Below are positions 43,809 through 51,789 of a stretch of 64,000 nt of DNA, in pieces. The notes beneath the pieces are model-generated. The model saw nothing but the letters and a program-made list of their open reading frames with translations, did not search any database and was not told where the DNA came from. The number at the start of each line of letters is the position of its first letter. The stretch's first letter is position 1. Made by a program: the position numbers and the translations under genes. Source of the DNA: Nitrospiraceae bacterium (lineage in GTDB: Bacteria > Nitrospirota > Nitrospiria > Nitrospirales > Nitrospiraceae); NCBI GenBank assembly GCA_035623075.1, contig DASPUC010000023.1, positions 23,481 through 87,480 of the forward strand, given 5' to 3'.

Positions 43809-44041
43809 CCATGATTAAAGAGCATGATCGAGTGGTATTGGTCGCCGCCGTGCCTTCCGAAGGCTTGGTGGCGGGGGATGTCGGTACGGTGGTTCACGTC
43901 TATCGTGATGGCCAGGCCTACGAAGTGGAATTCACCACCTTGGAAGGGAAGACTGCTGCTGTCGTCACGCTGGAAGTTTCCCAGGTGCGTCCAATCGGCA
44001 AACGCGAGATCACACACGCCCGCGAGCTTGCTTCACGCTAG
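43805..44041 (+). CDS. DUF4926-domain protein
   Basis: 78 residues forming a small SH3-like barrel: IKEHDRVVLVAAVPSEGLVA, GDVGTVVHVYRDGQAYEVEF, then GKTAAVVTLEVSQVRPI. DUF4926 proteins are commonly beside DUF6883 proteins. Which of the two is toxic, if either, is unknown. Confidence 0.85.
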   Translation: MTMIKEHDRVVLVAAVPSEGLVAGDVGTVVHVYRDGQAYEVEFTTLEGKTAAVVTLEVSQVRPIGKREITHARELASR

Positions 44042-44067
44042 TCTCCGATTCACCGAGCGAAAAGAAA

Positions 44068-44225
44068 ACGTCCCGGGAGTCTTTCCCCACGCCACGCTTT
44101 GCTGATCGCGAAGGGAGCAAGAGCGTATGGCACGAATGGAAACTGCAGGTAAGAGCTTATGGCTTATAGCGTATGGCACGAGCAAAGAGCTGAGAGCTGA
44201 TCGCTGACAGCTAATCGCTTGCGAC
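44068..44225. repeat. CCGGGAGTCTTTCCCC unit and heptads
   Basis: AACGTCCCGGGAGTCTTTCCCC (44069-44090), related units at 44943 and 50352. It is followed by inverted heptads AAGAGCTTATGGCTTATAGC, CTGAGAGCTGATCGCTGACAGC (44150-44218). Noncoding. Confidence 0.65.
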
Positions 44226-44249
44226 CCATGCGCGACGGGCGAGATCTGC

Positions 44250-44573
44250 CTAGGGGGCGAACAATTCAGCGAGCAAGGCGGGTACGTGCGCGCGGGTGGC
44301 TTCGTCGATCTTCCCCAGGCGTTTGACCAACCGGCTCTTGTCTATGGTCCTGATTTGATCTAGCACGATCTGCCCGGACTTTCCTTTGAACCGAACCGGC
44401 ACACGTGTGGGATATGGCCGGCCCTTGGTGGTCATGGGGGCCACGATAATCGTATCGATGTGTTGATTCATTTCGTCCGGGGAGATGACGAGGCAGGGTC
44501 GGGTCTTGCGAATTTCACGACCCTCTGTCGGGTCGAGCCGGACGAGAAAGATCTCGAACCGGGAGGCTACCAC
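44250..44573 (-). CDS. mazF: MazF/PemK-type endoribonuclease toxin
   Basis: 107 residues: FEIFLVRLDPTEGREIRKTR, PCLVISPDEMN, TIIVAPMTTKGRPYPTRVPV, GQIVLDQIRTIDKSRLVKRL. This is the full MazF fold with catalytic Arg and Thr positions. The start is uncertain: GTG 44573 overlaps the mazE stop, ATG 44594 adds seven residues. Intact. Confidence 0.93.
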   Translation of the reverse strand: MVASRFEIFLVRLDPTEGREIRKTRPCLVISPDEMNQHIDTIIVAPMTTKGRPYPTRVPVRFKGKSGQIVLDQIRTIDKSRLVKRLGKIDEATRAHVPALLAELFAP

Positions 44574-44821
44574 GTCCAGTCTTTCCGGTCCCACGTGGAG
44601 GTTGAAGCGGATTCGCGGTCCATCAGTTGATCGTCGCCATGACGGTGCATCTGCTCAAAGGCTTGGTCCCACCCGCCTCGTGCTTTGGTGGCCGATCGAA
44701 TGACCAATTGCCCCTGTTGGATTTCTAAATCGACCGCTCCGTGCAAGTGGCACTGTTCTATGATGGCCTTGGGAATCCGGATTCCTCTGGAATTACCGAT
44801 TCGCACGACGCGCGCTTTCAT
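44567..44821 (-). CDS. mazE: MazE/AbrB-type antitoxin
   Basis: 84 residues. The N-terminal swapped-hairpin DNA-binding domain is MKARVVRIGNSRGIRIPKAI, followed by HGAVDLEIQQGQLVIRSATK and an acidic, tryptophan-containing tail (WDRKDWTW) that binds MazF. Start at 44821 with AGGAGG upstream. Overlaps mazF by seven bases. Confidence 0.93.
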   Translation of the reverse strand: MKARVVRIGNSRGIRIPKAIIEQCHLHGAVDLEIQQGQLVIRSATKARGGWDQAFEQMHRHGDDQLMDRESASTSTWDRKDWTW

Positions 44822-44929
44822 CGCTTCCTCCTGCAAGACATGCTCTCACTGCCGTGTAATTACATTGGCATTACCCGTCTTGTCAAGGGTTCTCGCGCAA
44901 CGACATGTTCCATTGGGTGCCAGAGAACG

Positions 44930-45184
44930 AAAACAGAAAAGGTACCGGGAGTCTTTCCCCAAGTCACGCCTGGCTGACAGCTGAGAGCTGAGGGCCGGGA
45001 CGAAGAGCTTACGGCGTATCGCGTATGGCACGAGCAAAGAGCTGAGAGCTGATCGCTTGCGAGACTGGCGGGAAACGCGGGACTGGCTGATTGCTGAGAG
45101 CTGATGGCGGAGGGAGCAAGAGCGTATGGCACGAGCAAAGAGCTGAGAGCTGATCGCTGACAGCTAATCGCTGGCGACCCACAC
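44930..45184. repeat. Inverted heptad repeat block
   Basis: AAAAGGTACCGGGAGTCTTT (44937-44956) then CTGACAGCTGAGAGCTGAGG (44974-44993), GAGCTTACGGCGTATCGCGT, GAGCTGAGAGCTGATCGC and more to 45172. Opposite orientation to most other heptad blocks. Confidence 0.7.
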
Positions 45185-45333
45185 GCGAGGTGCCCCCCTT
45201 CGAGGAATTGCTGTTCTGTCTACCCTTCTGGCCGCCCTGTGGTAGGCTCAGTGGTGGAGCCTGTGAGAAACGGGAGCGACCTGATCAGCGACCCATCTGT
45301 GCGGCGAGCGCCGTGCGTGTCAGGGGAGATTTG

Positions 45334-45708
45334 ATGAAGCAACCAGTGAAGGACAGGAGAAGAACGATCGGGGCAGCCCGCTTCGAGGTGAACATGGATG
45401 TGCACATCTCCGGTCTGAACCCTCAAGGAATAGGATTTGAAGGTATCGGAGTCGTCCGCAATTTGTCGATCCGCGGTGCGCTGATTGAGACTCATGCCCT
45501 CGTGACGACGGACGACCAATTGACATTGCTCCTGACGCTCCCAAACCAGGCCGAGCTCTTGGAAATACCCGCCGTCGCCGTTCGGTGGGTCCGAGGCCAC
45601 CAGCTCGGTGTTGAGTTTCTCAAGCCGGGGACCGAGACGTCTCGGACACTCATGACGTATCTGTCCGGTATTCACAATGTGGTTCGGGCGCAACAGAAGG
45701 CTGGGTAG
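45334..45708 (+). CDS. PilZ-like protein, copy A
   Basis: 124 residues: RRRTIGAARFEVNMDVHISG, then GVVRNLSIRGALIETHALVT (NLSxxG motif), LTLLLTLPNQAELLEIPAVA, VRWVRGHQLGVEFLKPG. This is a PilZ barrel, although the RxxxR arginine spacing is imperfect (RRR...AARF), so c-di-GMP binding is uncertain. Nearly 70% identical by eye to the product of 51956-52333. ATG 45334 follows GGGGAG. Confidence 0.82.
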   Translation: MKQPVKDRRRTIGAARFEVNMDVHISGLNPQGIGFEGIGVVRNLSIRGALIETHALVTTDDQLTLLLTLPNQAELLEIPAVAVRWVRGHQLGVEFLKPGTETSRTLMTYLSGIHNVVRAQQKAG

Positions 45709-45729
45709 CTTCTCCAACGAGACGTGGTG

Positions 45730-45790
45730 ATCCGCGCCGGCCGGTGGTGTTCGTGGCGCCGACTCCTAGCCTGTTCGGGATGGCGCGGAT
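45730..45790 (+). terminator. Hairpin after PilZ copy A
   Basis: ATCCGCGCC (45730-45738) and GGCGCGGAT (45782-45790) form a perfect 9-bp inverted repeat enclosing a G+C-rich loop. The same structure follows copy B (52355-52363 with 52407-52414). No T tract, so a role in termination is only possible. Confidence 0.5.
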
Positions 45791-46151
45791 GTCTGAGCTT
45801 CAAGGGGCAGAGGCTTGACCGACGCTCCACGTGGTTCGAACGGTGGAAGAGGCGTCTGCGGTGCTGCATGTCCAACAAGCCCGATTTGAGCCAATCTGAC
45901 GTGACACGATGATCCCTCCACGCTCGCTCATCCATCCCTCAGCAGGGTGGCCCGTCTAGTCTCAAACGTGCGCGCGTCGTTCTGACCCGTCCAACCCCAA
46001 CGAGCCGAGACCCGTCTCTCCTCACGCGCGCACTGCCAAACAGACCTTGTTCGACCCGGAGCCCGTACGATTGATCTTGGCGACGGGATAAACCCCTTCA
46101 GTGCGTGCGCGTTGTGCGATCACGCGAGACCAACGGGCCATCCTGTGGCCG
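45791..46151. other. Gap with palindromic-repeat relatives
   Basis: 360 bases without a supported gene. 45948-45984 (GGCCCGTCTAGTCTCAAACG, TGCGCGCGTCG) resembles 48723-48760 and 63949-63984; 46094-46140 carries an inverted GTGCGTGCGCG / GCGAGACCAACGGGCC arm. Confidence 0.5.
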
Positions 46152-46346
46152 TTACTTGCCCGTCGGCCGTATATACAGCTTCTCGTCCTCCCATGTTTTC
46201 TTGAGCTGGGCGTGCTGCATGGCTTCTTCCAGAGTTAAGGGTGGCGTACAATATTCCTCGCCGCGGCACACCGTATACGGATGGGGAGTGCAGCTTACCG
46301 TCGATACCAACGCGAGCGCCCCGAATAGCATCGGTACGTATTTCAC
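46152..46346 (-). CDS. Small lipoprotein
   Basis: 64 residues starting at GTG 46346, which has AAAGGAGG six bases upstream. KYVPMLFGALALVSTVSC gives a lipobox Cys near 19; the mature part has two further Cys (TVCRGEEYC) and an acidic/basic helix (LTLEEAMQHAQLKKTWEDEK). The frame opens at 46385 but the SD favours the GTG. Function unknown. Confidence 0.7.
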   Translation of the reverse strand: MKYVPMLFGALALVSTVSCTPHPYTVCRGEEYCTPPLTLEEAMQHAQLKKTWEDEKLYIRPTGK

Positions 46347-46659
46347 AGTAAACCTCCTTTCGGTGAGACCCATGACCGTATGCACTGGCCCTGTGTGTCA
46401 GGTATCACCTAGCCTCATGTGAGAACGCTAACCCATGGATACGCCGGATGCTATTATGCGTTGGGGTGAGTGGCTCCCTCGGAAGCACCCCGTCACTCCA
46501 CCAGGTCAGGGTCATCTGGAACAAAAAGACGTCAGAGAACAATCCAGGTGTGAGGAACCGGTTCCTTTGGTGCAATCGACGACGACCTCGATGTCTTGTC
46601 ACTGCTTGTGTGCCGCTCCAGTCCTCGATGCTGTGGGTCCGTTGAAAGGCAGCGCATTG
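46347..46659. other. Upstream region of the Sel1 gene
   Basis: 313 bases between divergent genes. It contains AAAAAGACGTCAGAGAACAAT and GTGTGAGGAACCGGTTCC (46520-46567), relatives of the GTGTCAGGAACC family. The Sel1 frame is open through it from 46435 but lacks SD there. No promoter stands out. Confidence 0.45.
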
Positions 46660-47802
46660 ATGCGGCATGTCCTCCTCACCGTGCTCTTGGTCGCAGCTGG
46701 TGCGACCGTCTCGGCGGCTTCTTCTTATACGGATGCCGTCTCTGCGATTCATCGTGATGACTATGACCTCGCGGCGCGACTCTTCTCTCCTCTCGCCGAG
46801 CAGGGAGATGCAGGGGCGCAGAGTTTTCTGGGTGTGCTCTATGCCAACGGGCTAGGCGTGCCGCAGCGGTATGACGAGGCCTGGCGGTGGTATCGTCGGG
46901 CCGCTCTCCAGGGAGATGCCGCGGCACAGTTCCATCTCGCGGTGCTGTATGCTGGCGGACAGGGCGTGCCCCAGAGCTATGAAAAGGCCGTCCAGTGGTA
47001 TCGACGGGCGGCTGACCGGGGAGTGGCCGCGGCACAGTTGCAACTGGGTGTGTTGTATGCCAACGGGCAAGGCGTGCCCCAGAGCTATGATGAGGCGGTC
47101 CAGTGGTATCGGCGGGCCGCTGACCGAGGAGTGGCCGCGGCGCAGCTGCAACTCGGTGTGTCGTATGCCAATGGGCAAGGCGTGTCCCAGAGCTATGATG
47201 AGGCGATCCAGTGGTATCGACGGGCGGCTGAGCAGGGAGATGCGAGAGCACAGAGCCATTTGGGTGTGTTGTACGCCCACGGGCAGGGCCTGCCGAAGGA
47301 CTATCGTGCGGCCCTACAATGGTACCGGCGGGCCGCGGAACAGGGAGATGCGCTCGCACAGTTCGAGCTGGGTGTGCTGTATGCCAATGGACAGGGCGTG
47401 CCGCAGAGCTATGAAAAGGCCGTCCAGTGGTATCGGCGGGCCGCCGATCAGGGAGACGCGGTGGCGCAGTTCAATCTGGGTGTGAGGTATGACAATGGGC
47501 AGGGGGTGCCGCAGAGCTATAAAGAGGCCGGGCGGTGGTATCGTCGCGCGGCTGAGCAGGGACATGCACGGGCGCAGAGCAATCTCGGCGTGTTGTATGC
47601 CCAGGGGCAGGGTGTGCCGACAGACGTGATTCGCGCGTACATGTGGCTCACCGTCGCGGTCGAAGGGTCGAAAGACGATGATCTGAAGACCGCGATCAGG
47701 AATCAAACCACTGTGGCTTCAGGCATGACTGCCGCGCAGATTGAGCAGGCGCAGGAGATGGCGCGGCGCTGCCGGGACACTCAGTTCTTGCAATGTGAGT
47801 AG
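46660..47802 (+). CDS. Secreted Sel1-repeat protein
   Basis: 380 residues: signal peptide (RHVLLTVLLVAAGATVSA), then eight tandem 36-residue Sel1 repeats with the pattern GDAxAQxxLGVLYAxGQGVP and WYRRAAxQ, ending in a divergent capping helix (YMWLTVAVEG) and MARRCRD tail. Sel1 proteins are solenoid scaffolds in the periplasm or on the surface. ATG 46660 is chosen for the signal peptide. The repeats are also highly similar at DNA level (108-nt units). Confidence 0.9.
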   Translation: MRHVLLTVLLVAAGATVSAASSYTDAVSAIHRDDYDLAARLFSPLAEQGDAGAQSFLGVLYANGLGVPQRYDEAWRWYRRAALQGDAAAQFHLAVLYAGGQGVPQSYEKAVQWYRRAADRGVAAAQLQLGVLYANGQGVPQSYDEAVQWYRRAADRGVAAAQLQLGVSYANGQGVSQSYDEAIQWYRRAAEQGDARAQSHLGVLYAHGQGLPKDYRAALQWYRRAAEQGDALAQFELGVLYANGQGVPQSYEKAVQWYRRAADQGDAVAQFNLGVRYDNGQGVPQSYKEAGRWYRRAAEQGHARAQSNLGVLYAQGQGVPTDVIRAYMWLTVAVEGSKDDDLKTAIRNQTTVASGMTAAQIEQAQEMARRCRDTQFLQCE

Positions 47803-47924
47803 GCATCACCTCTGGAGAGGCGGGTCTTACCATCAGGCATTGAGTACAAGAAAAGAGGAGAGGCTGAGCTAGCCGCCGTGGCTTGCCGATATGCGCTCAT
47901 TCCCCGATGACGCGCTGGCTCGTA

Positions 47925-48236
47925 CTAGGCCGCTGTTCTTTTCACTCGCACTTCCGCACGATAGCCTGTTGCGACGAGGACCCTGATGAGCACATCGGTC
48001 GACCCGCCCTGGGTGTTTCCGTTCGCAATGGCTGTCACTCTGGTCCTCGACGTTCCGGCGCGCTTGGCGATGTCCGCATGCGTGAGCCGTCCGGATTGAA
48101 TGATCTTGGCGAGCGAGACTGTGAGGTCAGATCGAAACTCCATTTCGGCCGTGTCGGCCGCGGACAACCCTAACGCGTGGCCGAGATCTTCAGCGGTCCG
48201 AACTGTGAGCATCTTGCGAGTTTTAGTCCTTGCCAT
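47925..48236 (-). CDS. XRE-family antitoxin (HigA-like)
   Basis: 103 residues: MARTKTRKMLTVRTAEDLGH, ALGLSAADTAEMEFRSDLTV, then a helix-turn-helix GRLTHADIAKRAGTSRTRVT, AIANGNTQG. Start 48236 matches the family; 48278 is open. It overlaps the upstream frameshifted toxin gene by 14 bases. It may now be an orphan antitoxin or repressor. Confidence 0.9.
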   Translation of the reverse strand: MARTKTRKMLTVRTAEDLGHALGLSAADTAEMEFRSDLTVSLAKIIQSGRLTHADIAKRAGTSRTRVTAIANGNTQGGSTDVLIRVLVATGYRAEVRVKRTAA

Positions 48237-48554
48237 GTCGCACCTCTTTGAGTCGCTGTTGACCGATGGCCACTTCACGTTGAGGCGTTTTCTGGGTCTT
48301 CTTCTGAAAGGCGCGAAACACCAGAATCACCTCGGCCAGTTTGACAAAGTAAAAGATTCGGACGGCCCTTGTTTTTCCCCTGACTCTGAGTTCATGTACG
48401 CCCGATGCCACTTCTGGCATCGGCCTGCTGAGCGGCATACCCAAGCTGATGCCTTTTTGTAGCTCGCGGAGTGCTTCTCCGATCTCCTTCCGGATCGCCG
48501 GATCTTCACTCGGATAAACGCAATGGCGTTGGCGTGAAAGGTGACCGGCTTCAC
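48223..48554 (-). pseudogene. Frameshifted HigB/RelE-like toxin
   Basis: From ATG 48554 the frame reads KPVTFHANAIAFIR, then similarity continues in another frame as EDPAIRKEIGEALRELQKGI, SLGMPLSRPMPEVASGVHEL, FYFVKLAEVILVFRAFQKKT to 48223. The break is at about 48508-48511 (CGAGTGAAGATCC), consistent with loss of one base. The joined product would be a normal-length Gp49-like toxin upstream of its XRE antitoxin. Confidence 0.82.
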
Positions 48555-48679
48555 ATTGCCAGCATGTCTTAAATTTGGGACATCCGCAAGGGGCTTGAGG
48601 ACGAGCTCAAGACGAGATTACTTAGTGTCGTGAACCGTTTCCGAGGACTACAAACGTGTCAGCAACCATTTCCAATTAG

Positions 48680-48915
48680 TACATGCTCCTTCCAAGCCCG
48701 CGTGTAATCGTCTTTTACGGGAAGCCTGGTCTAGTCCTCAACGTGTGCACGTCGAATGTATAGTGTTCCTTCCAAGCTTGCTCGTACCATCCCTCTCGGA
48801 GGGTGACCCGATTGGTCTCCCATTGCGCGCATGGAGTGAGCACTGCCCGCAGAGTTCAAATACGATCGACTTTTGTGCGCGCTGGCGCGAGCACAGGAGA
48901 CCAACGGGTTGCCCT
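48680..48915. repeat. Tandem CCTTCCAAGC unit plus long palindrome
   Basis: CTCCTTCCAAGCCCGC (48687) and TTCCTTCCAAGCTTGC (48766) are about 78 bases apart, with CCTCAACGTGTGCACGTCGAA between. The same order occurs at 63919-64000 at a similar distance. 48811-48912: GGTCTCCCATTGCGCGCATG faces GCGCGAGCACAGGAGACCAAC. Noncoding. Confidence 0.65.
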
Positions 48916-48924
48916 CCATATTCC

Positions 48925-49344
48925 CTATGCCCGAATGAGGAGGTGGTCGATGGAGGCAGGTTCTTCGATCTGGATGGCTCCGGGCGCATCGATAAATCGT
49001 TTCAGTCTCATCCGGTCACCTGGGCTGACCGTGATCACTTCCACCGCGACCCAATGTTCGTACACCCGTTTGACTTCCGCCAGCGGGATGTCGATGCAGG
49101 CCTCCTCGCCTTCCAACCACAATTGGACGTTCACCGTGTCTCCCGCTCTCAGGTGACCGGGGGTGGTCAGTTTACAGCCGGCCTCTACGCGTTCGAGGAC
49201 GCATCCGTCCGCTTCAAGCTGCGTGCTGATGTTCGCGAGTACGCAGTCGATCGTGAACTTCGGACTTGCCCACGAGGTCTGTAGGTTCCCCTGCGCCATA
49301 CGTTTCCCAAAGTGTACCAAACAGCTCCCGATCCGGCGGTCCAT
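48925..49344 (-). CDS. Hypothetical PilZ-like protein
   Basis: 139 residues. KFTIDCVLANISTQLEADGC, AGCKLTTPGHLRAGDTVNVQ, LWLEGEEACIDIPLAEVKRV and VYEHWVAVEVITVSPGDRMR follow a PilZ-like beta-barrel pattern but both c-di-GMP motifs are missing or degenerate. The start is uncertain (49344, 49299 or 49407). Possibly a non-binding PilZ relative. Confidence 0.6.
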   Translation of the reverse strand: MDRRIGSCLVHFGKRMAQGNLQTSWASPKFTIDCVLANISTQLEADGCVLERVEAGCKLTTPGHLRAGDTVNVQLWLEGEEACIDIPLAEVKRVYEHWVAVEVITVSPGDRMRLKRFIDAPGAIQIEEPASIDHLLIRA

Positions 49345-49581
49345 CCCGTAACCCCCTGGTGACACTCTCGATCTCGCCGCTCTTTCAGGGGCTGCCGGGT
49401 GTGCCACCGCTAGCTTGCGAGGCGTGAGGCGGCCCGGAAATGCTGAGTCCTGGGTGCTGATGGGAAGTGCTGAGTGCTGATTGCTAATCGCGGCCGGAAA
49501 ACGGGGTCATTCTTCATTTCTTAAGGCATCCGCCCACCGCTCGGTATTCCCTCCGTTCGCCAATGCGTGTAGAATGCGGCC

Positions 49582-49767
49582 ATGATACGGCAAGCCAAGT
49601 TGACCCGCCACGACGTGCCTCGACGGGCTAGTGTCTTGAGCGCGCGATTATCAGAGGAGAAGCTCGCCGAGGTTCGCCGGATGTCTCCTGCCCAACGTCT
49701 CACGCTTGCCCTGGAACTGTCCGACACCTGCCACGAGTTGCAGCGCGCGTGTTCGCCCAAGCGTTAA
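49582..49767 (+). CDS. Small helical protein, candidate antitoxin partner
   Basis: 61 residues, mostly helical: RHDVPRRASVLSARLSEEKL, AEVRRMSPAQRLTLALELSD. No family is assigned. It overlaps the nucleotidyltransferase-like gene by 19 bases, implying cotranslation and a two-gene module. ATG 49582 lacks a strong SD. Confidence 0.65.
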   Translation: MIRQAKLTRHDVPRRASVLSARLSEEKLAEVRRMSPAQRLTLALELSDTCHELQRACSPKR

Positions 49768-50291
49768 CCGAGATCGTGCGTCGTCTCGACGACGCGAAGG
49801 CTCGGCATCTCGTCGAGCAGTACGCCCTGATCGGCGGATTTGCTGTTTCCGCATGGGGCGTGCCGCGGGCGACGCACGATGTCGATTTCGCCCTCGCGCT
49901 CGGTTCATCTGATGCGGCAGCCTTTGCACGCCATCTTCATGCAGAGTTCCAGCCTGGCGAACCGGATGATCCGCTGCGCGGTATCTTTCGAACGAGCGTC
50001 ACCGTCGATGACCTTTCGGTCCCCATTCAATTGATCCTGCTGCCTCCGGCGTGGAACGTACTCATATTTCAAGAAGTGGAATCTTTGTCGGTTTTTGGTT
50101 GCACGGTACGAGTGGTGTCTTGGCAAGCCCTCATCCTCTTGAAGCTGTATGCCGGTGGGCCGCAAGACCTTCTGGATGCGGAACAAATTCTGGCTGTCCG
50201 AGGACCGACACCAGCCGAACGGCAAGCGGTCGCTGCACTCGCTAGCAAAGTTGGACTGTTAGCCCCGTGGCAGGCGTTGATTGCTCGCTGA
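49749..50291 (+). CDS. Nucleotidyltransferase-fold protein (AbiEii-like)
   Basis: 180 residues: YALIGGFAVSAWGVPRATHD, VDFALAL gives the GG/hDhDh core of the nucleotidyltransferase superfamily (two Asp of the metal site). A later Asp and helical C-terminus (WQALILLKLYAGGPQDLLDA, EQIL) resemble AbiEii/COG1708-type proteins that act as toxins or resistance enzymes. Start GTG 49749. Activity is inferred. Confidence 0.82.
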   Translation: MFAQALTEIVRRLDDAKARHLVEQYALIGGFAVSAWGVPRATHDVDFALALGSSDAAAFARHLHAEFQPGEPDDPLRGIFRTSVTVDDLSVPIQLILLPPAWNVLIFQEVESLSVFGCTVRVVSWQALILLKLYAGGPQDLLDAEQILAVRGPTPAERQAVAALASKVGLLAPWQALIAR

Positions 50292-50460
50292 CTTCTATGC
50301 AACGTTGACCGTGGCGGCGAGGCCGACAAAACAACGGAGCCATGAACAGAAAACATACCGGGAGTCTTTTCCGGAGCCGAGCCCTGCTGACCTTGTACCT
50401 TCTTCAGTAGCGACCCGTCATTGACAAGCGCTTGACCTGCGACGAGAATCACGTCCGCGC

Positions 50461-51708
50461 ATGTCGGAGACACCGATCGAGATACGAGTCAGCCAGCCTG
50501 GCCGGCCTAAAGCCGAGTCGGACGATGAACCGACCTTTCCTCGGTACGATGGCCCAGCCTTCCTGTCGTACGGATTCCGACCGTTTTTCCTCTTTGCTTC
50601 GTTGTTCGCCGGCGCGGCGATTCCGGTCTGGGTGTTGATCTTCGCCGGTGTGAGCAGTTGGGCTTTCCAGTATCCCGCGCGAGAGTGGCACGTCCATGAA
50701 ATGCTCTTCGGTTTTCTGCCAGCCGTGATGACCGGTTTCCTGCTGACAGCGATCCCCAATTGGACCGGGCGTCCTCCGGTCAGCGGCATCCCGCTGCTGT
50801 CGTTGTTCGTCTTGTGGCTGGCAGGACGACTGCTCCTCGCCATGCCGTGGTCCATTCCCATTGTGGCTGCGATCGTGGACGGAGCCTTTCTCGTGGTTGT
50901 GGCCGCGCTCGCCTGGCGCGAGATTGTCGCCGGAGGCAGCTGGGGCCAGGCGCCGATCGGTGTGATGATCACGCTGTATGCCGGCGCGAATCTTCTGTTT
51001 CACGTGCTGGCGCTCCGCGGGACCGTGACGGATCTCCCGGAGCATGTGGCGCTCGCGCTCATCCTGCTATTGTTGACGCTCATTGGTGGGCGAGTGACGC
51101 CCAACTTTACCCGCGAATTCTTGATCCAGCACAACAGGCCCGCGATTTCTGCCTCTCTTTCTCCTGTCGATGCCGTCGCGATGGTGCTGGTCGTGGTGGC
51201 CGCCCTCGCATGGATCGTTCAGCCCGAGAGCGTCGCGGCAGGTGGAACGTTAGTCGCGGCGGGGATGGCGAATCTGATTCGTCTCTCGCGCTGGCGCGGG
51301 TGGATGGTGTGGCGCGAGCCGTTGGTGCTGATCCTCCATCTGGGCTATGGGTGGCTGACGCTGTCGCTGCTGGCTCTCGGAGGCGCGATGTTTGGGATCG
51401 GTCTGCCGGCGGCGAACGCCGTGCATGTCCTCACGACCGGAGCAGTGGGGGCGATGACCTTGGCGATCATGACCCGCGCGAGTTTGGGCCATACCGGCCG
51501 GCCGAAGCACGCCGATTCGAAAACGGTCTTGATCTATGTGCTGGTCAATCTGGGTGCCGTGCTGCGGGTCGTCGTGCCGACTCCCGACGCACCGACGGCT
51601 CTGACGCATCTCATGCTCATCGTGGCCGCGGTCGGCTGGAGCGGGGCCTATATCCTATTCGCCTTGATCTACGGACCGTTCCTCCTTCGCCCGAGCCTCG
51701 ACGACTGA
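50461..51708 (+). CDS. nnrS: NnrS family heme-copper membrane protein
   Basis: 415 residues with about 12 membrane helices. SYGFRPFFLFASLFAG, WHVHEMLFGFLPAVMTGFLL and TAIPNWTGRPPV are the NnrS signature, with conserved His residues. In proteobacteria NnrS protects against nitrosative stress by binding NO-derived species or metal; in a Nitrospira-like organism it would fit nitrite and NO handling. Monocistronic; ATG 50461. Confidence 0.94.
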   Translation: MSETPIEIRVSQPGRPKAESDDEPTFPRYDGPAFLSYGFRPFFLFASLFAGAAIPVWVLIFAGVSSWAFQYPAREWHVHEMLFGFLPAVMTGFLLTAIPNWTGRPPVSGIPLLSLFVLWLAGRLLLAMPWSIPIVAAIVDGAFLVVVAALAWREIVAGGSWGQAPIGVMITLYAGANLLFHVLALRGTVTDLPEHVALALILLLLTLIGGRVTPNFTREFLIQHNRPAISASLSPVDAVAMVLVVVAALAWIVQPESVAAGGTLVAAGMANLIRLSRWRGWMVWREPLVLILHLGYGWLTLSLLALGGAMFGIGLPAANAVHVLTTGAVGAMTLAIMTRASLGHTGRPKHADSKTVLIYVLVNLGAVLRVVVPTPDAPTALTHLMLIVAAVGWSGAYILFALIYGPFLLRPSLDD

Positions 51709-51789
51709 CGAAGAAAAAGGGGGCAGGCGACTTCATTGGCGAGCCTGAAACGTCGCCGACCTCGAATCAGTCCGGCTGATCGCGAGGGA

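Larger units (their letters stand above)
45185..45792 (+). repeat. Segmental duplication, copy A (leader, PilZ gene, hairpin)
   Basis: From GCGACCCACACGCGAGGTGC (about 45174) to the GGCGCGGAT at 45790, this segment is homologous to 51790-52414. Leader, gene and downstream hairpin are all conserved. The leader keeps GTGAGAAACGGGAGCG and GATTTGATGAAGCAACCAGT nearly unchanged, suggesting a functional or recently duplicated 5' region. Confidence 0.8.

Noticed and set aside
44930..45184. CRISPR array
   Set aside because: Repeats are 7-base and contiguous or degenerate, with no constant direct repeat and unique spacers and no cas genes.
25333..49500. Integron cassette array
   Set aside because: Small genes separated by palindromes suggested attC sites, but no RYYYAAC/GTTRRRY core at consistent positions and no integrase was found.
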